From Aureibaculum luteum (GTDB lineage Bacteria > Bacteroidota > Bacteroidia > Flavobacteriales > Flavobacteriaceae): a stretch of 64,000 nt of DNA. Below, piece by piece: positions 28,083-36,951 of this stretch. Within the stretch, counting starts at the first letter, position 1, and every line of letters starts with the position of its first letter. Where the stretch lies: contig NZ_QRGD01000001.1 in assembly GCF_003449015.1 (NCBI RefSeq), forward strand, positions 822,638 to 886,637. Direction: 5' to 3'. A program made the translations under genes and the position numbers. The notes under the pieces were generated by a model that saw only the letters and a list, made by a program, of their open reading frames with translations, did not search any database and was not told the origin of the DNA.

Positions 28083-30086
28083 TTATTTGTATGACCTCGT
28101 CTTCAGTTCAATATCTTTAAACTCTAATTCTTCTTTATGTAAAATTGCTTCACTTGGCTTACCTGTATATTCCCAAGCAGCTACATAAGCATAGTTTTTA
28201 TCATCACGTAAAGCTTCACCATCTTCAGTAACATATTCTTCACGGAAATGTCCACCACAGGATTCATTTCTATTCAAAGCATCCTTAGCAAATAACTCTC
28301 CTAATTCTAAGAAATCAGCTACTCTTCCTGCTTTTTCTAATTCTTGATTAAATTCTTCATTCTTACCTGTAACTTTTACATTTTTCCAGAAATCTTCTCT
28401 AATATCTTGAATTTCTTTGATGGCTTCTTTTAAATGTTTTTCATTACGTGCCATTCCCACTTTGTTCCACATTACCAATCCTAATTTTTTGTGGTAATAA
28501 TCAACGGAATGTGTTCCTTCATTATTAATAAAGAATTCTATTTTATCTTTTACTTCTTTTTCAGCAGCTTCAAATTCTGGAGATTCTGTAGAAATTTCTC
28601 CAGTACGAATATCATCAGATAAGTAATCTCCAATTGTATATGGCAATACAAAATATCCATCAGCCAACCCTTGCATTAAAGCAGAGGCTCCCAATCTATT
28701 TGCACCATGGTCAGAGAAATTTGCCTCACCAATACAGTACAATCCTGGTACAGTAGTCATTAAATTATAATCAACCCATACACCACCCATTGTATAGTGT
28801 GTTGCTGGATAAATCATCATTGGTGTTTCATACGGATTTTCAGCGATGATTTTTTCATACATCTGGAATAAATTTCCGTACTTTTCTTCAATAATGCCCT
28901 GTCCTAATTTTATAATTTCTTCTTTCGAAGGATTTTTAATTCCATGAATTTTAGCTTGTTCTTTTCCATAACGTTGAAAAGCAGCGGCAAAATCTAAATA
29001 CACAGCTTCACCTGTTGCATTTACACCATAACCAGCATCGCAACGCTCTTTAGCAGCTCTAGAAGCCACATCACGCGGTACTAAGTTACCAAACGCCGGA
29101 TATCTTCTTTCTAAATAATAATCTCTATTTTCTTCTGCAATCTCAGTAGGTTTTAATTTACCTTGTTGAATTGCTTTTGCATCTTCTAATCTTGCAGGAA
29201 CCCAAATTCTACCATCATTACGTAATGATTCTGACATCAACGTTAATTTAGATTGATAATCTCCAGAACGTGGAATACATGTTGGGTGAATTTGTGTAAA
29301 ACAAGGATTTGCAAAATAGGCCCCTTTTTTATGTATTTTCCAAGCTGCAGTAGCATTAGAACCCATTGCATTGGTAGATAAGAAATAAACGTTTCCGTAA
29401 CCACCTGTTGCAATAACAACAGCATGAGCAGAATGACGCTCTATTTCACCAGTAATTAAATCGCGAGCAATAATACCTCTTGCTTTACCATCTACTTTTA
29501 CAACGTCTAACATTTCGTGACGATTGAACATTTCAATCTTACCACGAGCAATTTGACGATTCATTGCAGAATAACAACCTAACAAAAGTTGTTGTCCTGT
29601 TTGTCCTTTCGCATAAAAAGTTCTTGAAACTAATACACCACCAAATGAACGGTTGTCTAACAACCCACCATAATCACGAGCAAAAGGAACCCCTTGTGCT
29701 ACACATTGATCAATAATATTTCCAGAAACCTCAGCCAAACGATAAACGTTAGCTTCACGAGAACGGTAATCTCCACCTTTTACGGTGTCATAAAAAAGAC
29801 GATAATCAGAATCACCATCGCCCATATAATTTTTTGATGCATTGATACCACCTTGAGCTGCAATTGAGTGAGCTCTACGAGGTGAATCTTGATAGCAAAA
29901 TGCTTTTACATTATAACCTAATTCAGCCAAAGATGCAGCGGCAGAGCCACCAGCAAGACCTGTACCTACTACAATAATATCTATATTTCTTTTGTTTGCA
30001 GGATTTACTAAATCAATATGGTTTTTATACTCTGTCCATTTATCTTTTATTGGACCTTTTGGTACTTTTGAATTGAAAGTCGTCAT
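28083..30086 (-). CDS. sdhA: Succinate dehydrogenase/fumarate reductase flavoprotein subunit
   Basis: SdhA oxidises succinate to fumarate, or the reverse, with covalently bound FAD. The 667-residue protein has the dinucleotide-binding [19 protein letters not shown] (about 41), the FAD-attachment His segment [11 protein letters not shown] (about 71), active-site stretches near HPTCIP (about 268) and [10 protein letters not shown] near the C-terminus. It lies between sdhC (14 nt upstream) and sdhB (8 nt downstream). Direction in the cell depends on the quinone; with menaquinone and aerobic growth, either role is possible. Confidence 0.95.
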   Translation of the reverse strand: MTTFNSKVPKGPIKDKWTEYKNHIDLVNPANKRNIDIIVVGTGLAGGSAAASLAELGYNVKAFCYQDSPRRAHSIAAQGGINASKNYMGDGDSDYRLFYDTVKGGDYRSREANVYRLAEVSGNIIDQCVAQGVPFARDYGGLLDNRSFGGVLVSRTFYAKGQTGQQLLLGCYSAMNRQIARGKIEMFNRHEMLDVVKVDGKARGIIARDLITGEIERHSAHAVVIATGGYGNVYFLSTNAMGSNATAAWKIHKKGAYFANPCFTQIHPTCIPRSGDYQSKLTLMSESLRNDGRIWVPARLEDAKAIQQGKLKPTEIAEENRDYYLERRYPAFGNLVPRDVASRAAKERCDAGYGVNATGEAVYLDFAAAFQRYGKEQAKIHGIKNPSKEEIIKLGQGIIEEKYGNLFQMYEKIIAENPYETPMMIYPATHYTMGGVWVDYNLMTTVPGLYCIGEANFSDHGANRLGASALMQGLADGYFVLPYTIGDYLSDDIRTGEISTESPEFEAAEKEVKDKIEFFINNEGTHSVDYYHKKLGLVMWNKVGMARNEKHLKEAIKEIQDIREDFWKNVKVTGKNEEFNQELEKAGRVADFLELGELFAKDALNRNESCGGHFREEYVTEDGEALRDDKNYAYVAAWEYTGKPSEAILHKEELEFKDIELKTRSYK

Positions 30087-30100
30087 AATATAGTATAAGA

Positions 30101-30760
30101 TTAATGGTTAAAGTGATGATATAAGGTTACAAAAATAAATCCGGCGGGTATAATAATAGAATACCATTTACCCAACGCTTTTACAAAACTGGAGTATTTA
30201 TTATTAAAACCCATTGATTGAAAGGCCGATTGAAATCCGTGTAACAAATGCAAGGCTAGTAGCACAAATGCCACAGAATAGGCAGCAACACGCCAAATTG
30301 GCACAAACTTATGTTGTAATTCTTCGTAATACCTTGTTGCGTCTGCTGGCAAACCCTCAATGTATTTATAATTCATTTCTGGCAGCCAAAAATCGATAAA
30401 ATGTATTACTAAAAATGCTAAGATTGCAAGTCCACTATAGATCATATTTCTACTCATCCAAGTAGAGTTTGCAGCACCTTTAAAATTGACATACTTAACG
30501 TCTCTTGCACCTTTATTTCTAATCTCTAAAACAAAGCCCATTACAAAATGAAAAATCACCCCGATAATTAAAACGGGTTGCAATCCAAATTGTATTAACG
30601 GATTTGTACCCATAAAATGGGACAACTGATTAAATACATCCTCACTAAAAACGGAGGTTAAATTTACAGTTAAATGAATAATTAGGAAAATAATTAGAAA
30701 GAGTGCAGATAATGCCATTGCAAACTTTCGTGCTATTGAAGAAGATAAAAATCCACTCAT
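30101..30760 (-). CDS. sdhC: Succinate dehydrogenase cytochrome b558 subunit
   Basis: The membrane anchor that holds haem b and reduces menaquinone. About 219 residues with five transmembrane helices and histidines at helix positions expected for two haems (in [21 protein letters not shown] and LHLLHGF). The frame is open to 30817, but I start at ATG 30760 ([13 protein letters not shown]). This matches the family N-terminus, and the -7 box at 30786-30793 lies between the two. It is the first gene of sdhCAB. Confidence 0.92.
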   Translation of the reverse strand: MSGFLSSSIARKFAMALSALFLIIFLIIHLTVNLTSVFSEDVFNQLSHFMGTNPLIQFGLQPVLIIGVIFHFVMGFVLEIRNKGARDVKYVNFKGAANSTWMSRNMIYSGLAILAFLVIHFIDFWLPEMNYKYIEGLPADATRYYEELQHKFVPIWRVAAYSVAFVLLALHLLHGFQSAFQSMGFNNKYSSFVKALGKWYSIIIPAGFIFVTLYHHFNH

Positions 30761-30785
30761 ATTGGTTTGGTTTTTTAATAAGTAA

Positions 30786-30793
30786 CAAAGATA
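30786..30793 (-). promoter_or_regulatory. Promoter -7 box of sdhCAB
   Basis: TATCTTTG on the minus strand fits TAnnTTTG. The predicted transcript start near 30779 is 19 nt before the ATG at 30760 and after the longer in-frame start. Confidence 0.5.
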
Positions 30794-30907
30794 ATATTTA
30801 CATTTTGTCTGTAACATTAGTTACTGTCTTTTTTTCTTATTTAGAATGATTATAAAAACATTACATTTATAAGTTTAAAATCAATACTTCAAAACAACTT
30901 TAAATAT

Positions 30908-32116
30908 ATGTATACCAAAAACATACAATTCACAAACAAACAAGGCTTAATACTCGATGGAAATATCGATTTCCCTATTGATAAGAAACCTTTAAGTTAT
31001 GCTCTATTCGCTCACTTTTTCACAGGGAGTCAGAATTTTACAGCGGTACGAAATATTTCTAGAGCTTTGACACATAATAGAATTGCAGTAATGCGATTTG
31101 ACTTTTCGGGATTGGGTAAAAGCGAGGGTAAATTTGAAGATTCTAATTTTTCAACCAACATTGATGATCTTATTTCAGCAGCTACTTATTTAAAAGAAAA
31201 TTATGATTCACCGAAGATAATTGTGGGCCATTCTTTAGGAGGAGCAGCAGCGATTTTTGCTGCCGATAAAATAGAATCAATTCAAGCTATAGTCACTATT
31301 GGAGCTCCTTCAAACCCATCGCATGTAGAACATTTATTTGAAGATCATCTAGAAAACATTCATTTGGATGGTGAAGCAACTTTTGAAATTTCAGGAAGAC
31401 CTTTTACAATAAAAAAGCACTTTTTAGAAGACTTGAATTCTAAAAATATGACCAAGTTGTTAAACAACTCCAGAAAACCCATATTGGTGTTACATTCACC
31501 ACAAGATAAAATTGTTGAAATTTCCAATGCTAAAGAAATATACAAAGCCGCACATCATCCCAAAAGCTTTATTTCTCTAGATGGTGCCAATCATTTATTA
31601 ACGAATAAGGCAGATTCCTTTTATGTCGCTGAGGTATTATCAAGTTGGGCCAAGCGTTATGTATTGACGACTAAAGAGCCCGAACTAAGTACAGACAAAC
31701 AAACAGTTGTTAGAATAGGTAAAACCAAATATAGTACAGAAATTGTAGCAAGAAATCATTCTATATTAGCTGATGAACCTAAGAAATTTGGAGGTAAAGA
31801 CTCAGGCTTAACGCCTTATGAATTATTACTAGCAAGTTTAGGTTCTTGCACCGCAATCACCTTAAGAATGTATGCCGATAGAAAAAAAATGGAATTAGAT
31901 GAAGTTTTAGTCCATTTAGAACATTTTAAACAGCACGCAGAAGATTGTATTTCTTGTGACGAAGAACCAGCAAAAATTGATAAATTTGTACGAACTATAG
32001 AATTAATCGGCGATCTTACTTTCGATGAACGCAAGCGATTAATTCAAATTGCCAATAGATGTCCTGTACATCGTACCTTAGAAAATAAAATTGAAATTGA
32101 AACCATTTTACGTTAA
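30908..32116 (+). CDS. Fused alpha/beta hydrolase and OsmC-like protein
   Basis: The 402-residue protein joins two domains. Residues about 1-250 are an alpha/beta hydrolase with nucleophile elbow GHSLGGAAA (about 107), an Asp in HSPQDKI (about 197) and a His in DGANHLL (about 227). Residues about 265-402 are OsmC/Ohr-like, with catalytic cysteines in SLGSCTAIT (about 312) and RCPVHR (about 389); this fold reduces organic hydroperoxides. The fusion is known in Bacteroidota and proteobacteria. It suggests that an ester or acyl peroxide is hydrolysed and reduced, but no substrate is established. rimK follows after 9 nt, probably in one transcript. Confidence 0.9.
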   Translation: MYTKNIQFTNKQGLILDGNIDFPIDKKPLSYALFAHFFTGSQNFTAVRNISRALTHNRIAVMRFDFSGLGKSEGKFEDSNFSTNIDDLISAATYLKENYDSPKIIVGHSLGGAAAIFAADKIESIQAIVTIGAPSNPSHVEHLFEDHLENIHLDGEATFEISGRPFTIKKHFLEDLNSKNMTKLLNNSRKPILVLHSPQDKIVEISNAKEIYKAAHHPKSFISLDGANHLLTNKADSFYVAEVLSSWAKRYVLTTKEPELSTDKQTVVRIGKTKYSTEIVARNHSILADEPKKFGGKDSGLTPYELLLASLGSCTAITLRMYADRKKMELDEVLVHLEHFKQHAEDCISCDEEPAKIDKFVRTIELIGDLTFDERKRLIQIANRCPVHRTLENKIEIETILR

Positions 32117-32125
32117 ACCCAATTC

Positions 32126-33034
32126 ATGAACATTTTTATCCTTTCTGTTGGTGAAAACATTTATTCCACACAAAGATTAGTGCAGGAAGCTAAAAAATTG
32201 AAGCATAACGTTAGGGTAATTAATCATGCTGAATGCTCCGTAAAATTAGGTATAGGGAAGCCGCAAATAATTTTTGAAGGTAAAAATATTCTGGATATAC
32301 CTGATGTAATCATCCCCAGAATAGGAGCAACAGTAAGCAGACACGGAGCGGCAATTGTTAAAGAATTTGAAATGAATGGCGTATTTAGCACGGCTCGCTC
32401 ATTAGGGATTTTAAGAGCACAAAATAAGGTCCGCACATTACAAATTATGAATCGAAAAAACATTCCCATTCCACAAACAGTTTTTTCCATAAATCATAAA
32501 AACATAAATGAGCAAATTGAATTATTAGGCGGCCCTCCGGTAATTATTAAGTTACAAGAAGGTACTCAAGGTATGGGTGTTATTATTGCTGAATCTAAGA
32601 AATCAGCAAAATCAATAATGGACACTTTTTACACTATGAATGCCAGTTTTTTATTGCAAGAATATATAGAGGAATCTAACGGAGAAGATATTAGAATAAT
32701 TGTTGTAGGCAATAAAATTGTAGCCTCAATGAAAAGAAAAGGTGCCATTGGTGAGTTCAGGTCTAATATACACAGAGGAGGCACTGGTGAAATTGCCAAT
32801 TTAACAGAAATAGAAAAAAATATAGCCTTACGAGCTACTAAATATTTAAGTTTACCTGTAGCAGGTGTAGACATTATTAGATCAAAAAAAGGCCCATTAT
32901 TATTAGAAGTAAATGCATCACCGGGGCTACAAGGCGTAGAAGCATACACCCAAATAAACGTAGCATACCACATAATAAAATTTTCAGAAGATTATGTTCG
33001 AGAAAAAATTCAAAAACGAAACCATAGAAATTAG
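32126..33034 (+). CDS. rimK: RimK-family ATP-grasp glutamate ligase
   Basis: RimK enzymes add glutamate residues by alpha-peptide bonds, in E. coli to the C-terminus of ribosomal protein S6. The 302-residue protein has the RimK N-terminal domain (with IIPRIGATVSRHG, about 70), then an ATP-grasp domain with VIIKLQEGTQGMGV (about 138). The metal-binding end is GVDIIRSKKGPLLLEVNASPGLQG (in two conserved parts, about 252-275). It overlaps the AstE-like gene by 41 nt, so the two are translationally coupled. S6 is one possible target; a small molecule or another protein is equally possible. Confidence 0.87.
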   Translation: MNIFILSVGENIYSTQRLVQEAKKLKHNVRVINHAECSVKLGIGKPQIIFEGKNILDIPDVIIPRIGATVSRHGAAIVKEFEMNGVFSTARSLGILRAQNKVRTLQIMNRKNIPIPQTVFSINHKNINEQIELLGGPPVIIKLQEGTQGMGVIIAESKKSAKSIMDTFYTMNASFLLQEYIEESNGEDIRIIVVGNKIVASMKRKGAIGEFRSNIHRGGTGEIANLTEIEKNIALRATKYLSLPVAGVDIIRSKKGPLLLEVNASPGLQGVEAYTQINVAYHIIKFSEDYVREKIQKRNHRN

Positions 33035-33962
33035 AGGTAAAAAAGTTGGATTAGGAGAAAGTGTATTGATCAAATTCTCTATTGACAGATTGCCTACCGG
33101 TACACTAATTGAAATTCCTGTATATGTGTTTAACGGAAAAAAAGAAGGCCCAACCATTTTACTTCAAGGCGGTTTACACGGAGATGAGACCAACAGTATT
33201 GAGATCATTAGAAGAATGCTTGAAAATAAGTACTTTAATTTAGAAAGAGGTTGTGTTATTGTAGTCCCTTTACTTAGTGTTTTTGGATTTTTACATTTCT
33301 CTAGGGATGTACATGGTAAAGATGTTAATAGAAGTTTTCCGGGAACGAAAACAGGTTCATTAGCTAGTAGAATTGCCTATTTCCATTTAAGGGAAATTGC
33401 CAATAATGTAGATTATGCCATAGATTTTCATACAGGAGGAGCCCAACGAAGCAATTATCCTCAAATTAGATATACAGAATCATCAGAAGAGAGCAAAAAA
33501 TTAGCAGAAATATTTAGTCCCCCATTTCTTTTTCCATCGGCAATGATAAATAAATCATTTAGAAAAGAAGCTCTAAAACTAGGCATACCTATTATTGTTT
33601 ATGAAGGTGGCGAGTCGTTAAGATTCGACGAAAATTCCATAAAAGAAGGTATGGCTGGCACATTAAGGATTTTAAAACATTTAAAGATGATTAAAACGAA
33701 TCCAATGGCAAGTCGCAAAGCTAAAATGAGCATCCCTATAACTAAAAGACGATGGGTTAGAGCAAGAATAGCGGGTTTATTCAACGCTTTTGTCCATAAT
33801 GGGGATAAAGTTGAGAAGGGTCAAATAATTGGAGACATTACAGATACTTATGGAGAAACTTCTGTAAAAATAAAAGCTCCATTAACTGGTTATATTATAG
33901 CTATAAATTATTTTCCTATTATTAACCGAGGAGATGCCATTTTTCATATTGGACGCGAATAA
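32994..33962 (+). CDS. AstE/AspA-like zinc metallohydrolase (M14 superfamily)
   Basis: Succinylglutamate desuccinylase/aspartoacylase family: zinc hydrolases that cleave N-acyl-amino acids or C-terminal amino acids. The 322-residue protein has the metal motif GGLHGDET (His and Glu, about 60), the DVNRSFPG substrate motif (about 111), DFHTGG with the third zinc ligand (about 142) and the catalytic Glu in VYEGGE (about 200). The C-terminal 70 residues form a small beta domain (lipoyl/barrel-like). Coupling to rimK by a 41-nt overlap suggests it trims or reverses the glutamate tail that RimK adds. That role is inferred from context. Confidence 0.85.
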   Translation: MFEKKFKNETIEIRGKKVGLGESVLIKFSIDRLPTGTLIEIPVYVFNGKKEGPTILLQGGLHGDETNSIEIIRRMLENKYFNLERGCVIVVPLLSVFGFLHFSRDVHGKDVNRSFPGTKTGSLASRIAYFHLREIANNVDYAIDFHTGGAQRSNYPQIRYTESSEESKKLAEIFSPPFLFPSAMINKSFRKEALKLGIPIIVYEGGESLRFDENSIKEGMAGTLRILKHLKMIKTNPMASRKAKMSIPITKRRWVRARIAGLFNAFVHNGDKVEKGQIIGDITDTYGETSVKIKAPLTGYIIAINYFPIINRGDAIFHIGRE

Positions 33963-33988
33963 TCCGTATATTTACCTTTTTTAAATTA

Positions 33989-34558
33989 ATGTCAGACGAA
34001 AACAAACATAGCTTAGAGCCAAATAACTGGGTAAAGGAATATTCGGACTACTTATACAATTACACGATAACCCGAATAGACAATCACGAACAAGCGAAAG
34101 ATATTGTTCAAGAAACCTTTTTTTCAGCCTTAAAAGCAGCCAAAAACTATAGAGGTCAAGCTTCAGAACGCACATGGTTAATTGCAATATTAAAACGTAA
34201 AATAATAGACCATTACCGTAAAATAAACTCACGAAAAGGCAAAGCTGAAATAAAAGTTAATTTTCATGAAGATGGAGATAAAAAAGGAAGTTGGTTAGAA
34301 GAACGTGTTCCACAATTATGGGATAATGAAGCTGAAAAACAAATTGAAAACACAGAACTTAAAAGCGTGTTAGATAATTGTATTAATAACCTACCTGATA
34401 AATACAGATTGGTTTTTAATTTAAAAAATGTTGAGCATTATGAAACTGAAGAAATTTGTAATGAGTTAGATATTACCGCGTCTAATCTTTGGGTTATCAT
34501 ACATAGAGCTAGACATCAACTAAGAAAGTGTATGGAAGATAACTGGTTTGCAAAATAG
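33989..34558 (+). CDS. ECF-type RNA polymerase sigma factor
   Basis: The 189-residue protein has sigma region 2 (about 15-80, with AKDIVQETFFSALKAAKNYRG and TWLIAILKRKIIDHYR, two conserved blocks). A linker of about 45 residues follows, longer than usual, then region 4 (about 128-180) with a helix-turn-helix LPDKYRLVFNL...ETEEICNELDITASNLWVIIHRARHQLR. No regions 1 or 3, so it is group 4. The next gene, 6 nt downstream, encodes a small Cys-rich protein with a zinc anti-sigma signature; the two are a likely sigma/anti-sigma pair. Target genes are unknown. Confidence 0.9.
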   Translation: MSDENKHSLEPNNWVKEYSDYLYNYTITRIDNHEQAKDIVQETFFSALKAAKNYRGQASERTWLIAILKRKIIDHYRKINSRKGKAEIKVNFHEDGDKKGSWLEERVPQLWDNEAEKQIENTELKSVLDNCINNLPDKYRLVFNLKNVEHYETEEICNELDITASNLWVIIHRARHQLRKCMEDNWFAK

Positions 34559-34564
34559 TATTTT

Positions 34565-34834
34565 ATGAGTAAGAAAATTTTTATTAGCTGTGATGAGGCT
34601 ACCACAATTTGTAATAAAAGCCAATATAAGGAAGCTTCTTTTTTGGAGATAGTAAAATTAAAAATACATCTCTTTAGTTGTAAAATATGTGGAGCATATT
34701 CTAAACAAAACGCCACTTTAACCAAAGTTTGTAGTAAGCATTTACACAAAACCGAGGGTGAACGTAAACTTTGTAAAGAAGAAAAGGAAGCTCTTCAAAA
34801 TGAAGTAGTAAAAAAAATAAATTCGAATACATAA
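34565..34834 (+). CDS. Small soluble zinc-type (ZAS/zf-HC2-like) anti-sigma candidate
   Basis: The 89-residue protein has an N-terminal CDEAT...C stretch (Cys9, Cys16), then a helix and HLFSCKIC (about 35-42), which fits the HxxxCxxC signature of zinc anti-sigma domains, plus another Cys at about 56 and a final basic-acidic helix. There is no transmembrane segment, so any sensing would be in the cytoplasm, perhaps redox or metal through the cysteines, as in RsrA. It follows the ECF sigma gene by 6 nt. The assignment is by motif and position only. Confidence 0.7.
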   Translation: MSKKIFISCDEATTICNKSQYKEASFLEIVKLKIHLFSCKICGAYSKQNATLTKVCSKHLHKTEGERKLCKEEKEALQNEVVKKINSNT

Positions 34835-34882
34835 TATTCCAACACTAGCTTTTGATAGTTTTATTTAATATTTTAGTAAAAG

Positions 34883-35524
34883 ATGGATATTATACCACAA
34901 AAAATAGACGACTACGTAGTAGAACATTCAGAAAATGAGCCTCAATTATTAAAACAACTTAATAGAGAAACTTGGCAAACCGTTTTGAACCCAAGAATGT
35001 TAAGTGGGGCATTTCAAGGTCGCGTATTGTCAATGTTATCAAAACTGACACAACCCAAGTCAATTTTAGAAATCGGTACATATACAGGTTATTCAGCGTT
35101 ATGCTTGGCAGAAGGCCTTTCACAAGATGGTATTTTACATACCATAGATCATAATGAAGAACTGGCTTCTCTACAAGAAAAATATTTTAATAAGTCTTTA
35201 TATAAACATCAAATAAAACAATACATTGGAAATGCAATAGATATCATTCCAACAATTAATGAGAAATTTGATTTGGTATTTATTGATGCTGATAAAAGCA
35301 ACTACATCAATTATTATAACTTAGTAATTGACAAAATGAATAAAGGTGGCATAATTTTGTCAGATAATGTCTTATGGAGTGGTAAGGTGGTTGAGAAATT
35401 AAACCCTAAAGACCAAGATACAAAAGCATTGCTTACCTATAACAAACTACTTAAAGAAGATCTTAGAATTGAGACCGTTTTATTACCTATTAGAGATGGC
35501 CTAACTATAAGTAGAATAAAATAA
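34883..35524 (+). CDS. SAM-dependent O-methyltransferase (family 3, catechol-type)
   Basis: The 213-residue protein has the family start (ENEPQLLKQLNRETWQ), a substrate segment with QGRVLSMLSKL, SAM motif I LEIGTYTGYSALCLAEGL (about 72-89) and the metal/catalytic region FIDADKSNYINYY (about 133-145). SDNVLWSGKV (about 161), typical of divalent-metal catechol or caffeoyl-CoA-like O-methyltransferases, is intact. Its substrate is not evident. It begins 48 nt after the anti-sigma candidate and may belong to the same transcript. Confidence 0.9.
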   Translation: MDIIPQKIDDYVVEHSENEPQLLKQLNRETWQTVLNPRMLSGAFQGRVLSMLSKLTQPKSILEIGTYTGYSALCLAEGLSQDGILHTIDHNEELASLQEKYFNKSLYKHQIKQYIGNAIDIIPTINEKFDLVFIDADKSNYINYYNLVIDKMNKGGIILSDNVLWSGKVVEKLNPKDQDTKALLTYNKLLKEDLRIETVLLPIRDGLTISRIK

Positions 35525-35558
35525 CAATTCTTTAACTAAAGATTGACACTTTATTAAC

Positions 35559-35588
35559 TTGTAATCTGGTCAAGTATGTATAACTTTA
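35559..35588 (+). promoter_or_regulatory. Promoter of the small helical protein gene
   Basis: TTG (35559-35561), spacer 19 nt, TAACTTTA (35581-35588), one base from TAnnTTTG. The longest in-frame start (35576) lies before the -7 box; ATG 35612 lies about 20 nt after the predicted transcript start. Confidence 0.6.
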
Positions 35589-35611
35589 GAGTACTTCTAA
35601 TTACTCTAACT

Positions 35612-36037
35612 ATGAACACACAAGCACTACCTTCAAAAAAAGCCAGTTTTCAACAATGGCACAAAGAAACCATTAGATGGGTGAAAGAATTTGATTTATA
35701 TATTTATGAATTAAATGAATTAAAAAAACGCGTGGATTCTAAAAAAGTTAAAGACCACATCGATGTTCAAGTACAAAAAAATATAGTTTTAATCACTAAA
35801 ACTACTCAAGACAGGTTATTGAAAGATGTACTAGATGGATTGCAAAAACACAAAGCACATTTTACTAATTTATTGCAGTCTGAAAATCAAATGGAGATTC
35901 AAAATTATAAAGAAGCACATCTTTCTTTAACCAAAAGAATTAGACAACTTCGAGGAAAATTAGGATCTTTAAAAACGCGTATCTCTGATTTTTTAAATTC
36001 AGAATCTAGAATTCAACGACATGGATACAGCTACTAA
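35612..36037 (+). CDS. All-helical basic protein of unknown function
   Basis: I do not recognise it. From ATG 35612 it is 141 residues, with no signal peptide or membrane segment. It is rich in Lys and Gln, with amphipathic helices suited to a three- or four-helix bundle or coiled coil (about 15-55, 55-100 and 100-135). It has its own promoter and a perfect hairpin terminator. The frame also opens earlier at 35576, but the promoter excludes this. No neighbour hints at a role. Confidence 0.7.
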   Translation: MNTQALPSKKASFQQWHKETIRWVKEFDLYIYELNELKKRVDSKKVKDHIDVQVQKNIVLITKTTQDRLLKDVLDGLQKHKAHFTNLLQSENQMEIQNYKEAHLSLTKRIRQLRGKLGSLKTRISDFLNSESRIQRHGYSY

Positions 36038-36049
36038 AGTACCAATATT

Positions 36050-36087
36050 AATAAGCTTATACTTTTTTTAAAAAGTATAAGCTTATT
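36050..36087. terminator. Perfect 18-bp hairpin, shared terminator of two converging genes
   Basis: Arms 36050-36067 and 36070-36087 are exact reverse complements with a TT loop; T-rich sequence follows on the plus strand. It includes the last codons and stop of the PAP2 gene on the minus strand. Confidence 0.8.
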
Positions 36088-36617
36088 TTGTAAAACAAGA
36101 GCCCAATAGTAATACCTAATAACATACCCATAAAGATATCAATGGGAAAATGAACACCAATGTATATTCTACTGTACGCAAATAACAGTGGCCAAACTAG
36201 CAGTAAAAAGGGATATTTATAGTACTTTCTTAACGTTATTATCATAAAAGTAGTTACCGCAAAAGATGTTGTTGAGTGACCTGAGACGAAACTATAACCT
36301 CTCGGTTTCTTTAAAATTCTAATAAGCTCATTAACTGTGGGGTCATTATTAGGTCGTAACCTAGCTACATTATTTTTTATAAGATTTACAAACTGATCAG
36401 AAAATGTCACTAATGCTGCTACGACTAAGACAAGTATAAGTCCCTTTTTCCAGCCATAGGCTTTAAAAATAAAATAGAACAGTAGTAAAAATAAAGGAAT
36501 CCAACTGAATTGGTTGGTAATAAACATCCAAAAAGAATCCCAGGGCTCAGAACCCCAATTGTTTAGATATACAATTAATTCTTTATCGTATTCAAGAATT
36601 TGGTCTAATAAATCCAA
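36057..36617 (-). CDS. PAP2-family membrane phosphatase
   Basis: An integral membrane lipid phosphatase of 186 residues with about five transmembrane helices. The three PAP2 motifs are present: KNNVARLRP (KxxxxxxRP form, about 80), SGHSTTS (about 107) and SRIYIGVHFPID (SRxxxxxHxxxD, about 142). Candidates are undecaprenyl-pyrophosphate or phosphatidic acid phosphatase; the sequence does not decide. The last residues (YFLKKV) are encoded inside the terminator hairpin. The stop of tatA is one base upstream of its start, so the two are probably co-transcribed. Confidence 0.9.
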   Translation of the reverse strand: MDLLDQILEYDKELIVYLNNWGSEPWDSFWMFITNQFSWIPLFLLLFYFIFKAYGWKKGLILVLVVAALVTFSDQFVNLIKNNVARLRPNNDPTVNELIRILKKPRGYSFVSGHSTTSFAVTTFMIITLRKYYKYPFLLLVWPLLFAYSRIYIGVHFPIDIFMGMLLGITIGLLFYKISLYFLKKV

Positions 36618-36618
36618 A

Positions 36619-36906
36619 TTATAAGTTGCGTTTTATAGGTCCAGTTACGTCGTCTATATTATCCTTAATATTATCCTTAATAGATTTCATATCATTCTTA
36701 AGACCCTTAGCTAAATTGGTATCTATACCTTGTTTTTCAGCCGTTTCAGTAATCTCTCTTTTAATATCATTGGTAGCGTCTTTTAACTGACGCATGCCTT
36801 TCCCTAATCCTTGGGCAATACCCGGAATTTTATCGGCACCAAAAAGCATCAATACAATAACGACCACTACAAAAATTTCGCCCCCACTTATAAATAAAAA
36901 ATACAT
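36619..36906 (-). CDS. tatA: Twin-arginine translocase subunit TatA/TatE
   Basis: TatA forms the protein-conducting assembly of the Tat pathway, which exports folded proteins. The 95-residue protein has one N-terminal transmembrane helix (about 6-22), the conserved hinge LFGADKIPG (about 21-29), an amphipathic helix (IAQGLGKGMRQLKDATNDI, about 31-49) and a charged tail. It sits between a PAP2 phosphatase gene and a gene for an exported SecD-P1-like protein, all on the minus strand. No tatC is in the window. Confidence 0.9.
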   Translation of the reverse strand: MYFLFISGGEIFVVVVIVLMLFGADKIPGIAQGLGKGMRQLKDATNDIKREITETAEKQGIDTNLAKGLKNDMKSIKDNIKDNIDDVTGPIKRNL

Positions 36907-36951
36907 AATTTTAATTTATTAATACAAAGATAATAGAAATTAGCAGAATAG

